DNA from: CBDFKV01 sp965249035
Lineage (GTDB): Bacteria > Pseudomonadota > Gammaproteobacteria > Arenicellales > Poriferihabitantaceae
Direction: 5' to 3'
Length of the DNA: 64,000 bases
NCBI GenBank assembly: GCA_965249035.1
Contig: CBDFKV010000007.1
Span: 372,001-436,000, forward strand
Position 1 is the first letter of the stretch, and each line of letters starts with the position of its first letter. A program made the position numbers and the translations under genes. Under the pieces are notes generated by a model, which worked only from the letters and a program-made list of their open reading frames with translations, was not told the DNA's origin and made no database searches. Below are positions 25,463-33,374 of the stretch, in pieces.

Positions 25463-26872
25463 CTATTTTGGGCTATGCGACAACTGCTCGTAATCGGAGG
25501 AAGAAAAATTCTCAAAGCGCGTGAACTCACCTCTAAACGTCAGCCGAACCTTGCCAATGGGGCCATTGCGCTGCTTACCGATAATGATTTCTGCAATGCC
25601 TTTGGCTTCGGTATCTTCGTTATAAACTTCGTCTCGATAAATAAATAAAATCACATCCGCATCTTGCTCGATCGCGCCTGACTCACGCAAGTCGGACATC
25701 ACTGGGCGTTTATCTGGGCGCTGTTCCAAGCTGCGATTTAGCTGCGACAATATGATCAGCGGCACGTTTAATTCTTTGGCGAGCATCTTTAGCGAGCGGG
25801 TCATGCTGGATATTTCAGTGGCGCGATTTTCATTGCTGCCTCCACCCGATGATTGCATCAGTTGCAAATAATCGATCACGATCAAACCCAGCCCACCTTC
25901 TTCAACGTTTTCGCGTGCCAGCCGTCGCGCACGCGAACGTATTTCCATGGGCGTCAACCCAGCAGAGTCATCGACGAAAATTTTTGCGCCGTCTAGCAAC
26001 GAAACAGCCGACATGATTCTTGGCCAGTCTTCATCGGTCAGCTGACCGGAACGGATTTTATTGGAATTAACCCGCCCCAGTGACGACATCAAACGCATAG
26101 CTAGCGATTCACTCGGCATTTCCATACTAAAAATAGCCACCGCCTTTTTCTCTTCGATCGCCGCGTATTCAGCGATATTCATGCACAGCGAGGTTTTGCC
26201 CATCGACGGCCGCCCCGCTACGACAATCAAATCACCCTTTTGCAAACCCGCCGTTTTTTCATCCAAATCAGCGTATCCCGTCGCCAGCCCGGTAATGTGG
26301 CTGCCTGACTTGTGAAGTGCTTCGATGATGTCGACCGAACGACGGATAATTTCATCCATCGGCTCAAAGCCTTCGCGACGCCGATCATCGGTTTCAGAAA
26401 TATTGAAAACCAGGCGTTCAGCAATATCTACAATTTCTCGGGGGCTGCGCCCGTCAGGTGAGAATGCTGCACCGGAAATATCATTAGCGGCAGCGATCAA
26501 TTGCCGCAATACGGATCGTTCACGGATGATTTTAGCGTAAGTGACAATATTAGCCGTGCTGGGCGTATTATTGGCGAGATTACCTAAATAGCTAAGCCCC
26601 CCAATACGCTCCAAATCATCATTCGTCTGTAGATGCTCGGAGACAGTCACCACATCCACCGGCTCACTATGGTCGATCAGGCTCATGATCGCGCGATAAA
26701 TGATTTGGTGGTTATTGCTATAGAAATCGTTGGTGCTGATTTCATCATTAACCTCCTCGAAACGACGATCATCCAACATCAAACCGCCCAGCAGTGATTG
26801 CTCCGCTTCGTTTGATTGGGGCGGCAGCCGGGTTTGCCGGAGCCGCGGGTCGTCACTATTCATCGCTTGCAT
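25463..26872 (-). CDS. dnaB: Replicative DNA helicase DnaB
   Basis: 469 residues (a second ATG three codons in is possible). The N-terminal domain (PPQSNEAEQSLLGGLMLD) binds primase, and the C-terminal RecA-like motor has Walker A VVAGRPSMGKTSLCMN, Walker B LIVIDYLQLM and the arginine-finger end segment. It unwinds DNA ahead of the replisome as a hexamer. No intein insertion is present, which is worth stating because this gene is a frequent intein site. Confidence 0.97.
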   Translation of the reverse strand: MQAMNSDDPRLRQTRLPPQSNEAEQSLLGGLMLDDRRFEEVNDEISTNDFYSNNHQIIYRAIMSLIDHSEPVDVVTVSEHLQTNDDLERIGGLSYLGNLANNTPSTANIVTYAKIIRERSVLRQLIAAANDISGAAFSPDGRSPREIVDIAERLVFNISETDDRRREGFEPMDEIIRRSVDIIEALHKSGSHITGLATGYADLDEKTAGLQKGDLIVVAGRPSMGKTSLCMNIAEYAAIEEKKAVAIFSMEMPSESLAMRLMSSLGRVNSNKIRSGQLTDEDWPRIMSAVSLLDGAKIFVDDSAGLTPMEIRSRARRLARENVEEGGLGLIVIDYLQLMQSSGGGSNENRATEISSMTRSLKMLAKELNVPLIILSQLNRSLEQRPDKRPVMSDLRESGAIEQDADVILFIYRDEVYNEDTEAKGIAEIIIGKQRNGPIGKVRLTFRGEFTRFENFSSSDYEQLSHSPK

Positions 26873-26893
26873 AAAACTTAATACGCACTCGTA

Positions 26894-27469
26894 TTATTGT
26901 CCCAGCAACTTAGTTTTCAAACTGTCTTGAACAGGGTTATCGGATAACCAGATACCAAAAAATGCTTGCTTAAAAGCTAAATCACCCAGCGTTAATACTT
27001 CAGTAGCACCTTTAGAGACCACCAACCCCTGCTGTGGCACATACGCAAACCGAAAGCGATCTCCTTTCGCGACGCCTTGATCAAAGGCAGTTGCTAATTG
27101 CTTGATATCAGCGGCGATCGGCTCAGTTTTTCCGCCCGTTGATTTTTCAAATCCTTGGTTCAATGCTTTGATGATTTTTTTTGCGCTGAGTAGGCCTGAC
27201 AAAATCTTTAGCTCGATTACCATTGGCTCATCGGCGCTAACAATTGCAGGGGCATCTGCACTGGGCTGTAGCAAGTACAAAGCCGCATCATAAACACTGA
27301 TAAAAGCTTTCTTGCGGGCGCCATTGCCATTCAAACTCAAATTATTGCCCGCGACTTCAATCTGGCTGGCGGCCATGTCTGCCTGTGCGGCTGGCTGTAG
27401 GGTGAGCAAAAGCATCATGCTTAGGATGGGCAGAAAAATGCGTCTTAGTCCGTAGCTTGTCTTCATCAT
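26894..27469 (-). CDS. Chalcone isomerase-like periplasmic protein
   Basis: 191 residues; AGAGGAT precedes two adjacent ATGs, either of which may be used. A signal peptide (to about residue 31, ending QAD) suggests export. The body (GNNLSLNGNGARKKAFISVYDAALYL, FGIWLSDNPVQDSLKTKLLG) matches the CHI-fold family (PF16036), whose bacterial members lack flavonoid chemistry and have no settled role. It lies 7 bp after the nucleosidase-like gene in a short run of three genes. Confidence 0.82.
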   Translation of the reverse strand: MMKTSYGLRRIFLPILSMMLLLTLQPAAQADMAASQIEVAGNNLSLNGNGARKKAFISVYDAALYLLQPSADAPAIVSADEPMVIELKILSGLLSAKKIIKALNQGFEKSTGGKTEPIAADIKQLATAFDQGVAKGDRFRFAYVPQQGLVVSKGATEVLTLGDLAFKQAFFGIWLSDNPVQDSLKTKLLGQ

Positions 27470-27476
27470 TATCCTC

Positions 27477-28094
27477 TTATTCCGTGGTTTGTAATAGGTT
27501 TTGAATTAATGGGTCGATTTCATCCATGCGCGCGTACAATAAATCACTGATACGCTGTGCGGTCAATTGCTTTGCTTCGAAATCGGCATTATCTGAAACA
27601 ACTTTAGCACAATTCAGTGAAATCGACCTCGGGTTTGTCGCGGAAAAAGGGTTGATATAGCGAGAATGTACGGCGGCAATTGTGGCCCCTTCCATGTCGT
27701 ATAAAGTTTGCGGCTCAAACTGAGTTTGAGCTTGGGAAACACTTCGCAAGGACCAATCAGACCTTAAGTTGGTAAATGCTGGCAAGTTCCATTCTGCGTC
27801 GGTTTCGTCGTCGATAATTCGCGCTGGAAAGTGTAAAACGCCTAACTCATCGGCGCCGCCGGCAATCCCAACATTTAACCAAGCTGCCGCTTGGCTTACC
27901 AACTGTGACAGATATTGCTGAAGCGCCTGCTGGCAACGCTGCTTGCCGATGCCAGTGACGATGAGGCTAATCTGCTCACTCTGATAATGTCGGTATAAAC
28001 GGTTACTTACCTGTCTTTTAGACAACTGGTAGCGATTAACAAACGGCGTTGCTTCGCAATTCATAGCGGTGATGATCAGCACATTAGGAGCCAT
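27477..28094 (-). CDS. Nucleoside phosphorylase/MTA-SAH nucleosidase-fold protein
   Basis: 205 residues from the ATG at 28094, which overlaps the end of the GT2 gene by 11 bp; the frame is open further upstream. Motifs of the PNP/UDP phosphorylase superfamily are visible: VTGIGKQRCQQAL, LNVGIAGG and the substrate-binding YDMEGATIAAV. The sequence is shorter than MTA/SAH nucleosidase (about 230) and the match is distant, so the substrate is unknown. It may salvage purines or a futalosine-like compound, but neither is supported directly. Confidence 0.7.
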   Translation of the reverse strand: MAPNVLIITAMNCEATPFVNRYQLSKRQVSNRLYRHYQSEQISLIVTGIGKQRCQQALQQYLSQLVSQAAAWLNVGIAGGADELGVLHFPARIIDDETDAEWNLPAFTNLRSDWSLRSVSQAQTQFEPQTLYDMEGATIAAVHSRYINPFSATNPRSISLNCAKVVSDNADFEAKQLTAQRISDLLYARMDEIDPLIQNLLQTTE

Positions 28095-28923
28095 AACGAG
28101 CCTGATAGGTATCACGTATTTGCTGATAGTGGGCAATTTGTTCGTGTTTTGAGCGCTTGATACAGCCGGTCATAAGTATCTCAATTTTCTGTAAAAGCTG
28201 ATGCATCGTCGCTTGACGATCACCTTCACCGAGTTCGCCTGCATCCAAGATCTTGCACAGCGCTTTAACGCGAAACCGATCCATCCCCCAGTGTTTACGC
28301 GATAATTGATCCGCATGCCCGCCGTGTTTGATCAGCAACGCTGCCTTTACCAATAGCACCGGGTGTTTGCTAAAAAGACGTAACCACAGATCATAGTCTT
28401 CACAGGCGGGTAAGGATTCATCAAACAGCCCGACTTGATCGAATAGGCTGCGATGTATCAATATCGATGATGGCGACACACAGCATAGGGGTAAGGAATC
28501 CTGATAGATCCAACCATCCGGTTTAGCGTGTTTCTGCATCGGGTTGACGCGCTTACCGTTGCGAATCCATATCTCGTCAGTATGGCAAATCAAACAATCC
28601 GGCTTGGCTGAAATCGCCTGTATTTGTTGTTCCAGCTTGGTGGGCAGCCAGGCGTCGTCAGAATCTAATAAAGCGATCCAGTTACCTTTGGCGGCTGTAA
28701 TTCCAGCATTTCTGGCCGCGCTGACGCCTTGATTAGACTGAGAAATGAGCGATACTTGCGAATAATTCTCTGCCAGAATAGCTGGCGTAGTATCGGTCGA
28801 CCCATCATCCACCACAATGATTTCTTCGGGTAGAACCGTTTGCCCAAGGACGGAATCCAGTGCTCGCGGTAACACTGCCGCACGGTTATAGCTGGGAATG
28901 ATGACCGAAATTAAAAAATCCAT
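28084..28923 (-). CDS. Glycosyltransferase family 2 protein
   Basis: 279 residues from the ATG at 28923 (MDFLISVIIPSYNRA); an in-frame ATG at 28944 would add seven residues. The GT-A fold is clear: PSYNRAAVLPRALDSVLGQT, VVDDGSTD and the metal-binding LDSDDAWLP. The nucleotide-sugar donor and acceptor are unknown. Both possible start codons lie in the arms of a terminator-like hairpin (28919-28947), so its expression may be limited when transcripts come from mdh. It overlaps the nucleosidase-like gene. Confidence 0.9.
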   Translation of the reverse strand: MDFLISVIIPSYNRAAVLPRALDSVLGQTVLPEEIIVVDDGSTDTTPAILAENYSQVSLISQSNQGVSAARNAGITAAKGNWIALLDSDDAWLPTKLEQQIQAISAKPDCLICHTDEIWIRNGKRVNPMQKHAKPDGWIYQDSLPLCCVSPSSILIHRSLFDQVGLFDESLPACEDYDLWLRLFSKHPVLLVKAALLIKHGGHADQLSRKHWGMDRFRVKALCKILDAGELGEGDRQATMHQLLQKIEILMTGCIKRSKHEQIAHYQQIRDTYQARYGS

Positions 28924-28947
28924 GCGCAGATTGTACCCGCGCATGGA
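28919..28947 (-). terminator. Terminator-like hairpin overlapping the start of the GT2 gene
   Basis: On the minus strand a perfect 9-bp stem (TCCATGCGC and GCGCATGGA) with an 11-base loop is followed immediately by TTTTTTAATTT. It lies 48 bp after the mdh stop, fitting an mdh terminator. Its 3' arm contains the GT2 ATG and the T-run codes for the next residues. Confidence 0.65.
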
Positions 28948-28994
28948 TGATTATCAGTATCCAATTCGCGGCATTCTCTCACCGCCAGTAGGTT

Positions 28995-29972
28995 TTACAG
29001 CAGATGGCGCACCATATCGCGCTCTTCCATCAACTCTTTTTCAGTGGCTTGCATGCGCTCACGACTGAATTCGTTAATCTCCAAGTCTTTAACGATTTTG
29101 TACTTACCTTTCTTACACTTGGTCGGAAAAGAATAGATCAAGTCTTCGGAAATACCATATTCACCATTAGAACACACCGCCATACTGACCCAATCGCCTT
29201 TGTCAGTGCCGTTCACCCAATCACGTACGTGGCTGATTGCCGCATCCGCTGCCGAAGCAGCACTGGATGCGCCACGCGCCTGGATGATGGCTGCGCCACG
29301 TTGCTGTACGGTTGGGATCATCGTCTCTGCGATCCAAGCATCGTCCACCAAGCTGGTAGCTTTCTTGCCATTTACCTTGGCATGAAAAATGTCAGGGTAT
29401 TGCGTTGCTGAGTGGTTACCCCAAATCGTCATATGCTTGACATCCGTGGTATGCGTGCCGGTCTTAAGCGCTAACTGTGCCTTCGCCCGTTGATGGTCTA
29501 ATCGCGTCATGGCGGTAAACTGCGTACGCGGGATATCCGGTGCATTATGCATCGCAATCAAAGAGTTAGTATTAGCTGGGTTGCCGACAACTAGTACTTT
29601 AACGTCTTTCTTGGCGCTGGCGTTGAGTGCTTTACCCTGACCAGAAAAGATAGCGGCATTGCCTTCTAGCAAATCTTTACGTTCCATGCCTGGGCCGCGC
29701 GGCTTCGCACCGATCAGCATAGCAACATCAATATCACCAAAGCCGGCGTTGGCGTCACTGTTGATTTCAATCCCTTGAACCAGCGGGAACGCACAATCTT
29801 CCAGTTCCATGGCAACGCCTTTCAAGGCATCCATGGCTTGTGGGATTTCCAATAAACTGAGGATAACGGGTTGATCAGGGCCCAACATATCGCCAGCGGC
29901 AATGCGAAAAACTGCAGCGTAAGCAATATTGCCTGCTGCACCGGTAACGGCTACTCGTACAGGTGGTTTCAT
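28995..29972 (-). CDS. mdh: Malate dehydrogenase (NAD-dependent)
   Basis: 325 residues. It interconverts malate and oxaloacetate in the TCA cycle. The NAD-binding VAVTGAAGNIAYAAVFRIA, VVGNPANTNSLIAM, the substrate Arg/Asp segment TRLDHQRA and the catalytic His in WGNHSATQYPD are present. The GAAGNIAYA/GNHSATQ form places it in the type-2 (cytosolic-plant-like) MDH group found in many proteobacteria rather than the E. coli type. No partner TCA gene is adjacent. Confidence 0.96.
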   Translation of the reverse strand: MKPPVRVAVTGAAGNIAYAAVFRIAAGDMLGPDQPVILSLLEIPQAMDALKGVAMELEDCAFPLVQGIEINSDANAGFGDIDVAMLIGAKPRGPGMERKDLLEGNAAIFSGQGKALNASAKKDVKVLVVGNPANTNSLIAMHNAPDIPRTQFTAMTRLDHQRAKAQLALKTGTHTTDVKHMTIWGNHSATQYPDIFHAKVNGKKATSLVDDAWIAETMIPTVQQRGAAIIQARGASSAASAADAAISHVRDWVNGTDKGDWVSMAVCSNGEYGISEDLIYSFPTKCKKGKYKIVKDLEINEFSRERMQATEKELMEERDMVRHLL

Positions 29973-30085
29973 AATGAATTAGTATGTGTTTAGGTGAATA
30001 AAAAGGATGATGTGATTATAGCGAATTACAACTTCGATCGTAGGGTAAATAAGTAATATCTATGATAATGATAAGCCATTACTTA

Positions 30086-30994
30086 TCATTGTCTCGGCTC
30101 ATCACTATCTACGGGTGACGTAGAATGCTCCTTTTCTTCGTCGTTATCTTCGTCGTTATCTTCGTCGTTATCTTCGTCGTTATCTTCGTCGTTATCTTCG
30201 TCGTTATCTTCGTCGTTATCTTCGTCGTTATCTTCGTCGTTATCTTCGTCAAGTTCACTATCGATCACAGTGCTCCAGGTTTCTTCGCCTTTTAAGAATT
30301 TGAATATCCAGTTAATTGGACCAGAAAACGCATAGCCGGCGGCGAGTAAGAATAGCACCCGGGCTGGATCAAAATAGATCAAAGCAAAGATGCAGGCAAT
30401 GATCAATAGCACGACAAATGGCACCCGATTTTTGGCATCAAAATCTTTAAAGCTACGATAATGAATGCTGGTCACCATCAAAACCGCAGCCAGTAGCGTA
30501 ATCAATGCGCTGGCGTAGGCAATCTTGGAACCACTGACTTCAAACTCATGAAAAGTCCAAACCCAAAACACCACAAAAGCGGCTGCTGCTGGGCAGGGTA
30601 ATCCAAAGAAGTAGCGCTTATCACCTTCTTTAATGGTATTAAATCGAGCTAATCGGAGTGCCGTTGAGGCTGTATAAATAAACGAAATTAACCAACCCGT
30701 CTTACCGAGATATTGCAGTGACCAAAAGTACATCACGATGCCGGGTGCCAAGCCAAAAGCGATAACGTCAACCAAGCTATCGTACTCTTTACCGAATTCG
30801 CTGGTGGTATTGGTCATTCGAGCGACGCGACCATCCAAACCATCCATGATCATAGCAATCAATAAACCCACCGCTGCTTTATCAAAAGCGCCTCTGGTCG
30901 CATAAACAATTGAAAAGAAAGCGAAGAATAGTCCGGCGGTAGTAAACAAACTGGGTAGTAGATAGATCCCTTTGCGCTCGTCTTTATCGGTCAT
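30086..30994 (-). CDS. pssA: CDP-diacylglycerol-serine O-phosphatidyltransferase with repeat acidic tail
   Basis: 302 residues. An integral membrane enzyme making phosphatidylserine from CDP-diacylglycerol and serine. The CDP-alcohol phosphotransferase motif D-G-x2-A-R-x8-G-x3-D-x3-D is intact (DGRVAR ... EFGKEYDSLVD, about residues 53-75), and six to eight hydrophobic helices fill residues 10-230. The C-terminal about 55 residues are unlike the family: nine exact DEDN repeats encoded by a 12-bp tandem repeat, giving a very acidic cytosolic tail. psd, which decarboxylates the product, lies 28 bp upstream in the same operon. Confidence 0.93.
   Translation of the reverse strand: MTDKDERKGIYLLPSLFTTAGLFFAFFSIVYATRGAFDKAAVGLLIAMIMDGLDGRVARMTNTTSEFGKEYDSLVDVIAFGLAPGIVMYFWSLQYLGKTGWLISFIYTASTALRLARFNTIKEGDKRYFFGLPCPAAAAFVVFWVWTFHEFEVSGSKIAYASALITLLAAVLMVTSIHYRSFKDFDAKNRVPFVVLLIIACIFALIYFDPARVLFLLAAGYAFSGPINWIFKFLKGEETWSTVIDSELDEDNDEDNDEDNDEDNDEDNDEDNDEDNDEDNDEDNDEEKEHSTSPVDSDEPRQ
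30135..30250. repeat. 12-bp tandem repeat (about 9.7 copies) inside pssA
   Basis: The unit TCTTCGTCGTTA occurs nine times without a single mismatch from 30135 to 30242, followed by a partial copy. On the coding strand it gives (Asp-Glu-Asp-Asn)9. Because the unit is a multiple of three, slippage changes tail length without a frameshift. Confidence 0.97.
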
Positions 30995-31022
30995 GGCAGT
31001 TTTTCTAGCTTCGTTGGCTTGA

Positions 31023-31655
31023 TTAGAGTGAAGCGATTATATCGTTACCGGAACTGACTGACTCACCCAAAGCAGCCATCACAATCGCGCCCTTAGGCAA
31101 ATACACGTCCACCCGCGAGCCGAAGCGAATAAAGCCATAGCGATCTCCGGTATCCACGGTGTCACCTTCATTGATGTAGCAAAGAATTCGGCGAGCGATC
31201 AAGCCAGCGACTTGTACAAAAACAACGTCCTGCTCATCGTTAGTCTTAATCCACACCGCGTTACGCTCATTATCACTCGAAGCCTTATCCAGTGCCGCAT
31301 TAACAAAAGCGCCCGGGTGATACCAAATTTTCTGTACGGTTCCCGTGATAGGCACTAAATTAGAATGCACAGAAAATACATTCATAAAAATACTGACTTT
31401 GGTTGATTCTCGATCAAGATAGGGGTCGGCAACCTGCTCAATACGGATGACCTTTCCGCTGGCTGGTGCGACTATGGCTTTGGCGTCACTAGTAATCGTG
31501 CGTGGCGGGTCACGAAAAAACTGCAGCATGAAGACAAAGCCCAACCAGAATATCAAGGACCACCAACCGATCGCCCAAGTGGCCACCAACGCTACTACTA
31601 AGCCCACACCCAAGCGTTCCCAGCCTTCGCGCGCTATGATTGGATAGTGTTTCAT
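31023..31655 (-). CDS. psd: Phosphatidylserine decarboxylase proenzyme, short type
   Basis: 210 residues, the short PSD-A form. The pro-protein should cleave itself at the Gly-Ser in RFGSRVDVYLP (Ser about 180) to create the pyruvoyl cofactor. Two hydrophobic helices near residues 17-45 anchor it in the inner membrane. The catalytic region FMNVFSVHSNLVPITG is present. It turns phosphatidylserine, made by the pssA product encoded next, into phosphatidylethanolamine. It follows ilvC, from which it is separated by a strong terminator. Confidence 0.95.
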   Translation of the reverse strand: MKHYPIIAREGWERLGVGLVVALVATWAIGWWSLIFWLGFVFMLQFFRDPPRTITSDAKAIVAPASGKVIRIEQVADPYLDRESTKVSIFMNVFSVHSNLVPITGTVQKIWYHPGAFVNAALDKASSDNERNAVWIKTNDEQDVVFVQVAGLIARRILCYINEGDTVDTGDRYGFIRFGSRVDVYLPKGAIVMAALGESVSSGNDIIASL

Positions 31656-31672
31656 ATAACTCTAATAAAAAA

Positions 31673-31692
31673 GGGCAAGCTAAAGCCTGCCC
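31673..31692 (-). terminator. Rho-independent terminator after ilvC
   Basis: On the minus strand GGGCAGGC-TTTA-GCTTGCCC forms an 8-bp stem (one G-T pair) followed by TTTTTTATT. It lies between ilvC and psd, just upstream of the psd ATG. Confidence 0.88.
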
Positions 31693-31733
31693 TGATTACA
31701 ATCACCCATCAAATTGTACTTGAAGTAATCAAA

Positions 31734-32750
31734 TTAATTCTTTGATTTATCGACTATTTTACCTGATTCAATCCATGGCATCATGCTACGCAGCTTGGCG
31801 CCCACTTCTTCAATCTGATGCTCAGCCCCTTTCGCGCGTAGTTCAGGAAATACTTTGCCACCCTGCTCATTGTCAGCCATCCACTCTTTGGCGAACTGGC
31901 CAGACTGGATTTCTTTCAGAATTTTCTTCATCTCTGCCTTGGTTTCTTCGGTCACCACGCGCGGGCCACGAGTTAAGTCGCCAAATTCTGCCGTATTAGA
32001 AATTGAGTAGCGCATATTGGCGATCCCCCCTTCGTAGAGTAGGTCGACGATCAGCTTGAGCTCGTGCAAGCACTCAAAGTAGGCCATTTCAGGTGGGTAG
32101 CCCGCTTCCACCAGAGTCTCGAAACCCGCTTGAACCAACGCTGTGGTGCCACCGCATAACACTGCTTGCTCACCGAACAAATCCGTTTCAGTCTCGTCTT
32201 TAAAAGTGGTTTCTATGATGCCCGCGCGACCACCGCCATTGGCTGATGCATAGGCAATCGCTTTGTCTTTAGCTTCACCCGAGCGATCTTGGTGAATCGC
32301 AATCAAAGTGGGGACACCACCGCCCTCAACATAGGTCGACCGAACTAAGTGGCCCGGTCCTTTGGGCGCGACCATAAACACATCAATGTCATCTCGCGGC
32401 GCAATAAAACCAAAGTGAACAGAAAATCCGTGAGCGAATACTAATGACGCGCCTTTTTTCAGGTTGTCTTTAAGTTCATCGACATACAGCTTCTTTTGCA
32501 GCTCGTCTGGTACCAGGATCATCACGATATCTGACTGTGCAACCGCTTCGGCAACCCCAACCACCTTCAAGCCCGCATTTTCAGCTTTCTTAATCGAGTT
32601 GGAGCCTGCACGTAAGCCAACGATAACGTCGACGCCGCTGTCTTTTAAGTTATTTGCGTGAGCATGCCCTTGAGAGCCATAACCAATTACCGCAATACGC
32701 TTACCTTTAAGTACGTCTAAATTGGCGTCTTTATCGTAATAGACTTTCAT
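31734..32750 (-). CDS. ilvC: Ketol-acid reductoisomerase (NADP), class I
   Basis: 338 residues, the short class I form. It converts acetolactate or acetohydroxybutyrate to the dihydroxy acids of valine and isoleucine synthesis. The NADPH-binding IAVIGYGSQGHAHANNLKDSG and VFMVAPKGPGHLVRSTYVEG segments and the metal-binding knotted domain (DETETDLFGEQAVLCGG) are present. AGGAGACACG precedes the ATG. It follows ilvI-ilvH, with a hairpin between, and a terminator ends it. Confidence 0.98.
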   Translation of the reverse strand: MKVYYDKDANLDVLKGKRIAVIGYGSQGHAHANNLKDSGVDVIVGLRAGSNSIKKAENAGLKVVGVAEAVAQSDIVMILVPDELQKKLYVDELKDNLKKGASLVFAHGFSVHFGFIAPRDDIDVFMVAPKGPGHLVRSTYVEGGGVPTLIAIHQDRSGEAKDKAIAYASANGGGRAGIIETTFKDETETDLFGEQAVLCGGTTALVQAGFETLVEAGYPPEMAYFECLHELKLIVDLLYEGGIANMRYSISNTAEFGDLTRGPRVVTEETKAEMKKILKEIQSGQFAKEWMADNEQGGKVFPELRAKGAEHQIEEVGAKLRSMMPWIESGKIVDKSKN

Positions 32751-32802
32751 CGTGTCTCCTAAAATATAGAATCGAAATAATTAATGAATTAAAATTGTTT
32801 GT

Positions 32803-32828
32803 GCCGCCTGCTGAGCAGCAAAGGCGGC
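32803..32828 (-). terminator. Hairpin between ilvH and ilvC
   Basis: GCCGCC-TGCTG, AG loop, CAGCA-AA-GGCGGC: an 11-bp stem with a two-base bulge. On the minus strand it is followed by ACAAACAATTTTAATT, a weak T-rich tail. It could be a partial terminator or an mRNA-processing/stability element setting the ilvC level. Confidence 0.5.
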
Positions 32829-32885
32829 GAGTATAGCGTAAATGTTAACGAGCGTATCTTGGCACTTTACCCTGTCTGGCAGGGT

Positions 32886-33374
32886 TTAGAGCTTTTTGCC
32901 GCCGCGGCTGATGCCAGAAACACCGGATCGCACCGTTTCCATAATCAAGCCTGACTCAAGGCTTTCTAAAAAGGCATCAACTTTCTCGCAATTGCCCGTC
33001 ATTTCCAGCACATAAGCATTGTTACTGACGTCAACAATATTGCCTCTGAAAATCTCGATCAGACGCTTCATTTCATCGCGCTGCTCACCCCCTTCGGCTT
33101 TAACCTTGACCAATAGCATTTCGCGCTCAAGGTGCGGGCCATCAGTGATGTCTTTGACCTTAACGGCATCGACCAGCTTGTTAAGCTGCTTGACGATTTG
33201 TTCAATCGTGTGGTCGTCCCCGCGCGTAACGATGGTCATACGCGACAATGTGAGGTCTTCGGTCGGTGCAACTGTTAATGATTGGATGTTATAGCCACGA
33301 GCAGCAAACAAGCCGGCTACTCTGGCCAAGGCACCTGATTCGTTTTCAAGCAATACTGAAATGATATGTCTCAT
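32886..33374 (-). CDS. ilvH: Acetolactate synthase small (regulatory) subunit
   Basis: 162 residues. An N-terminal ACT domain (HIISVLLENESGALARVAGLFAARGYNIQSL) binds valine for feedback control, followed by the C-terminal regulatory domain (ELMLVKV-like, IVDVSNNAYVLEMTG). It partners the large subunit encoded immediately upstream; the stop and start are adjacent (TAAATG), so the two are translationally coupled. Confidence 0.97.
   Translation of the reverse strand: MRHIISVLLENESGALARVAGLFAARGYNIQSLTVAPTEDLTLSRMTIVTRGDDHTIEQIVKQLNKLVDAVKVKDITDGPHLEREMLLVKVKAEGGEQRDEMKRLIEIFRGNIVDVSNNAYVLEMTGNCEKVDAFLESLESGLIMETVRSGVSGISRGGKKL

Noticed and set aside
30135..30250. Direct repeats considered as a CRISPR array
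   Set aside because: The repeats are contiguous 12-bp units without spacers and encode an in-frame protein tail.
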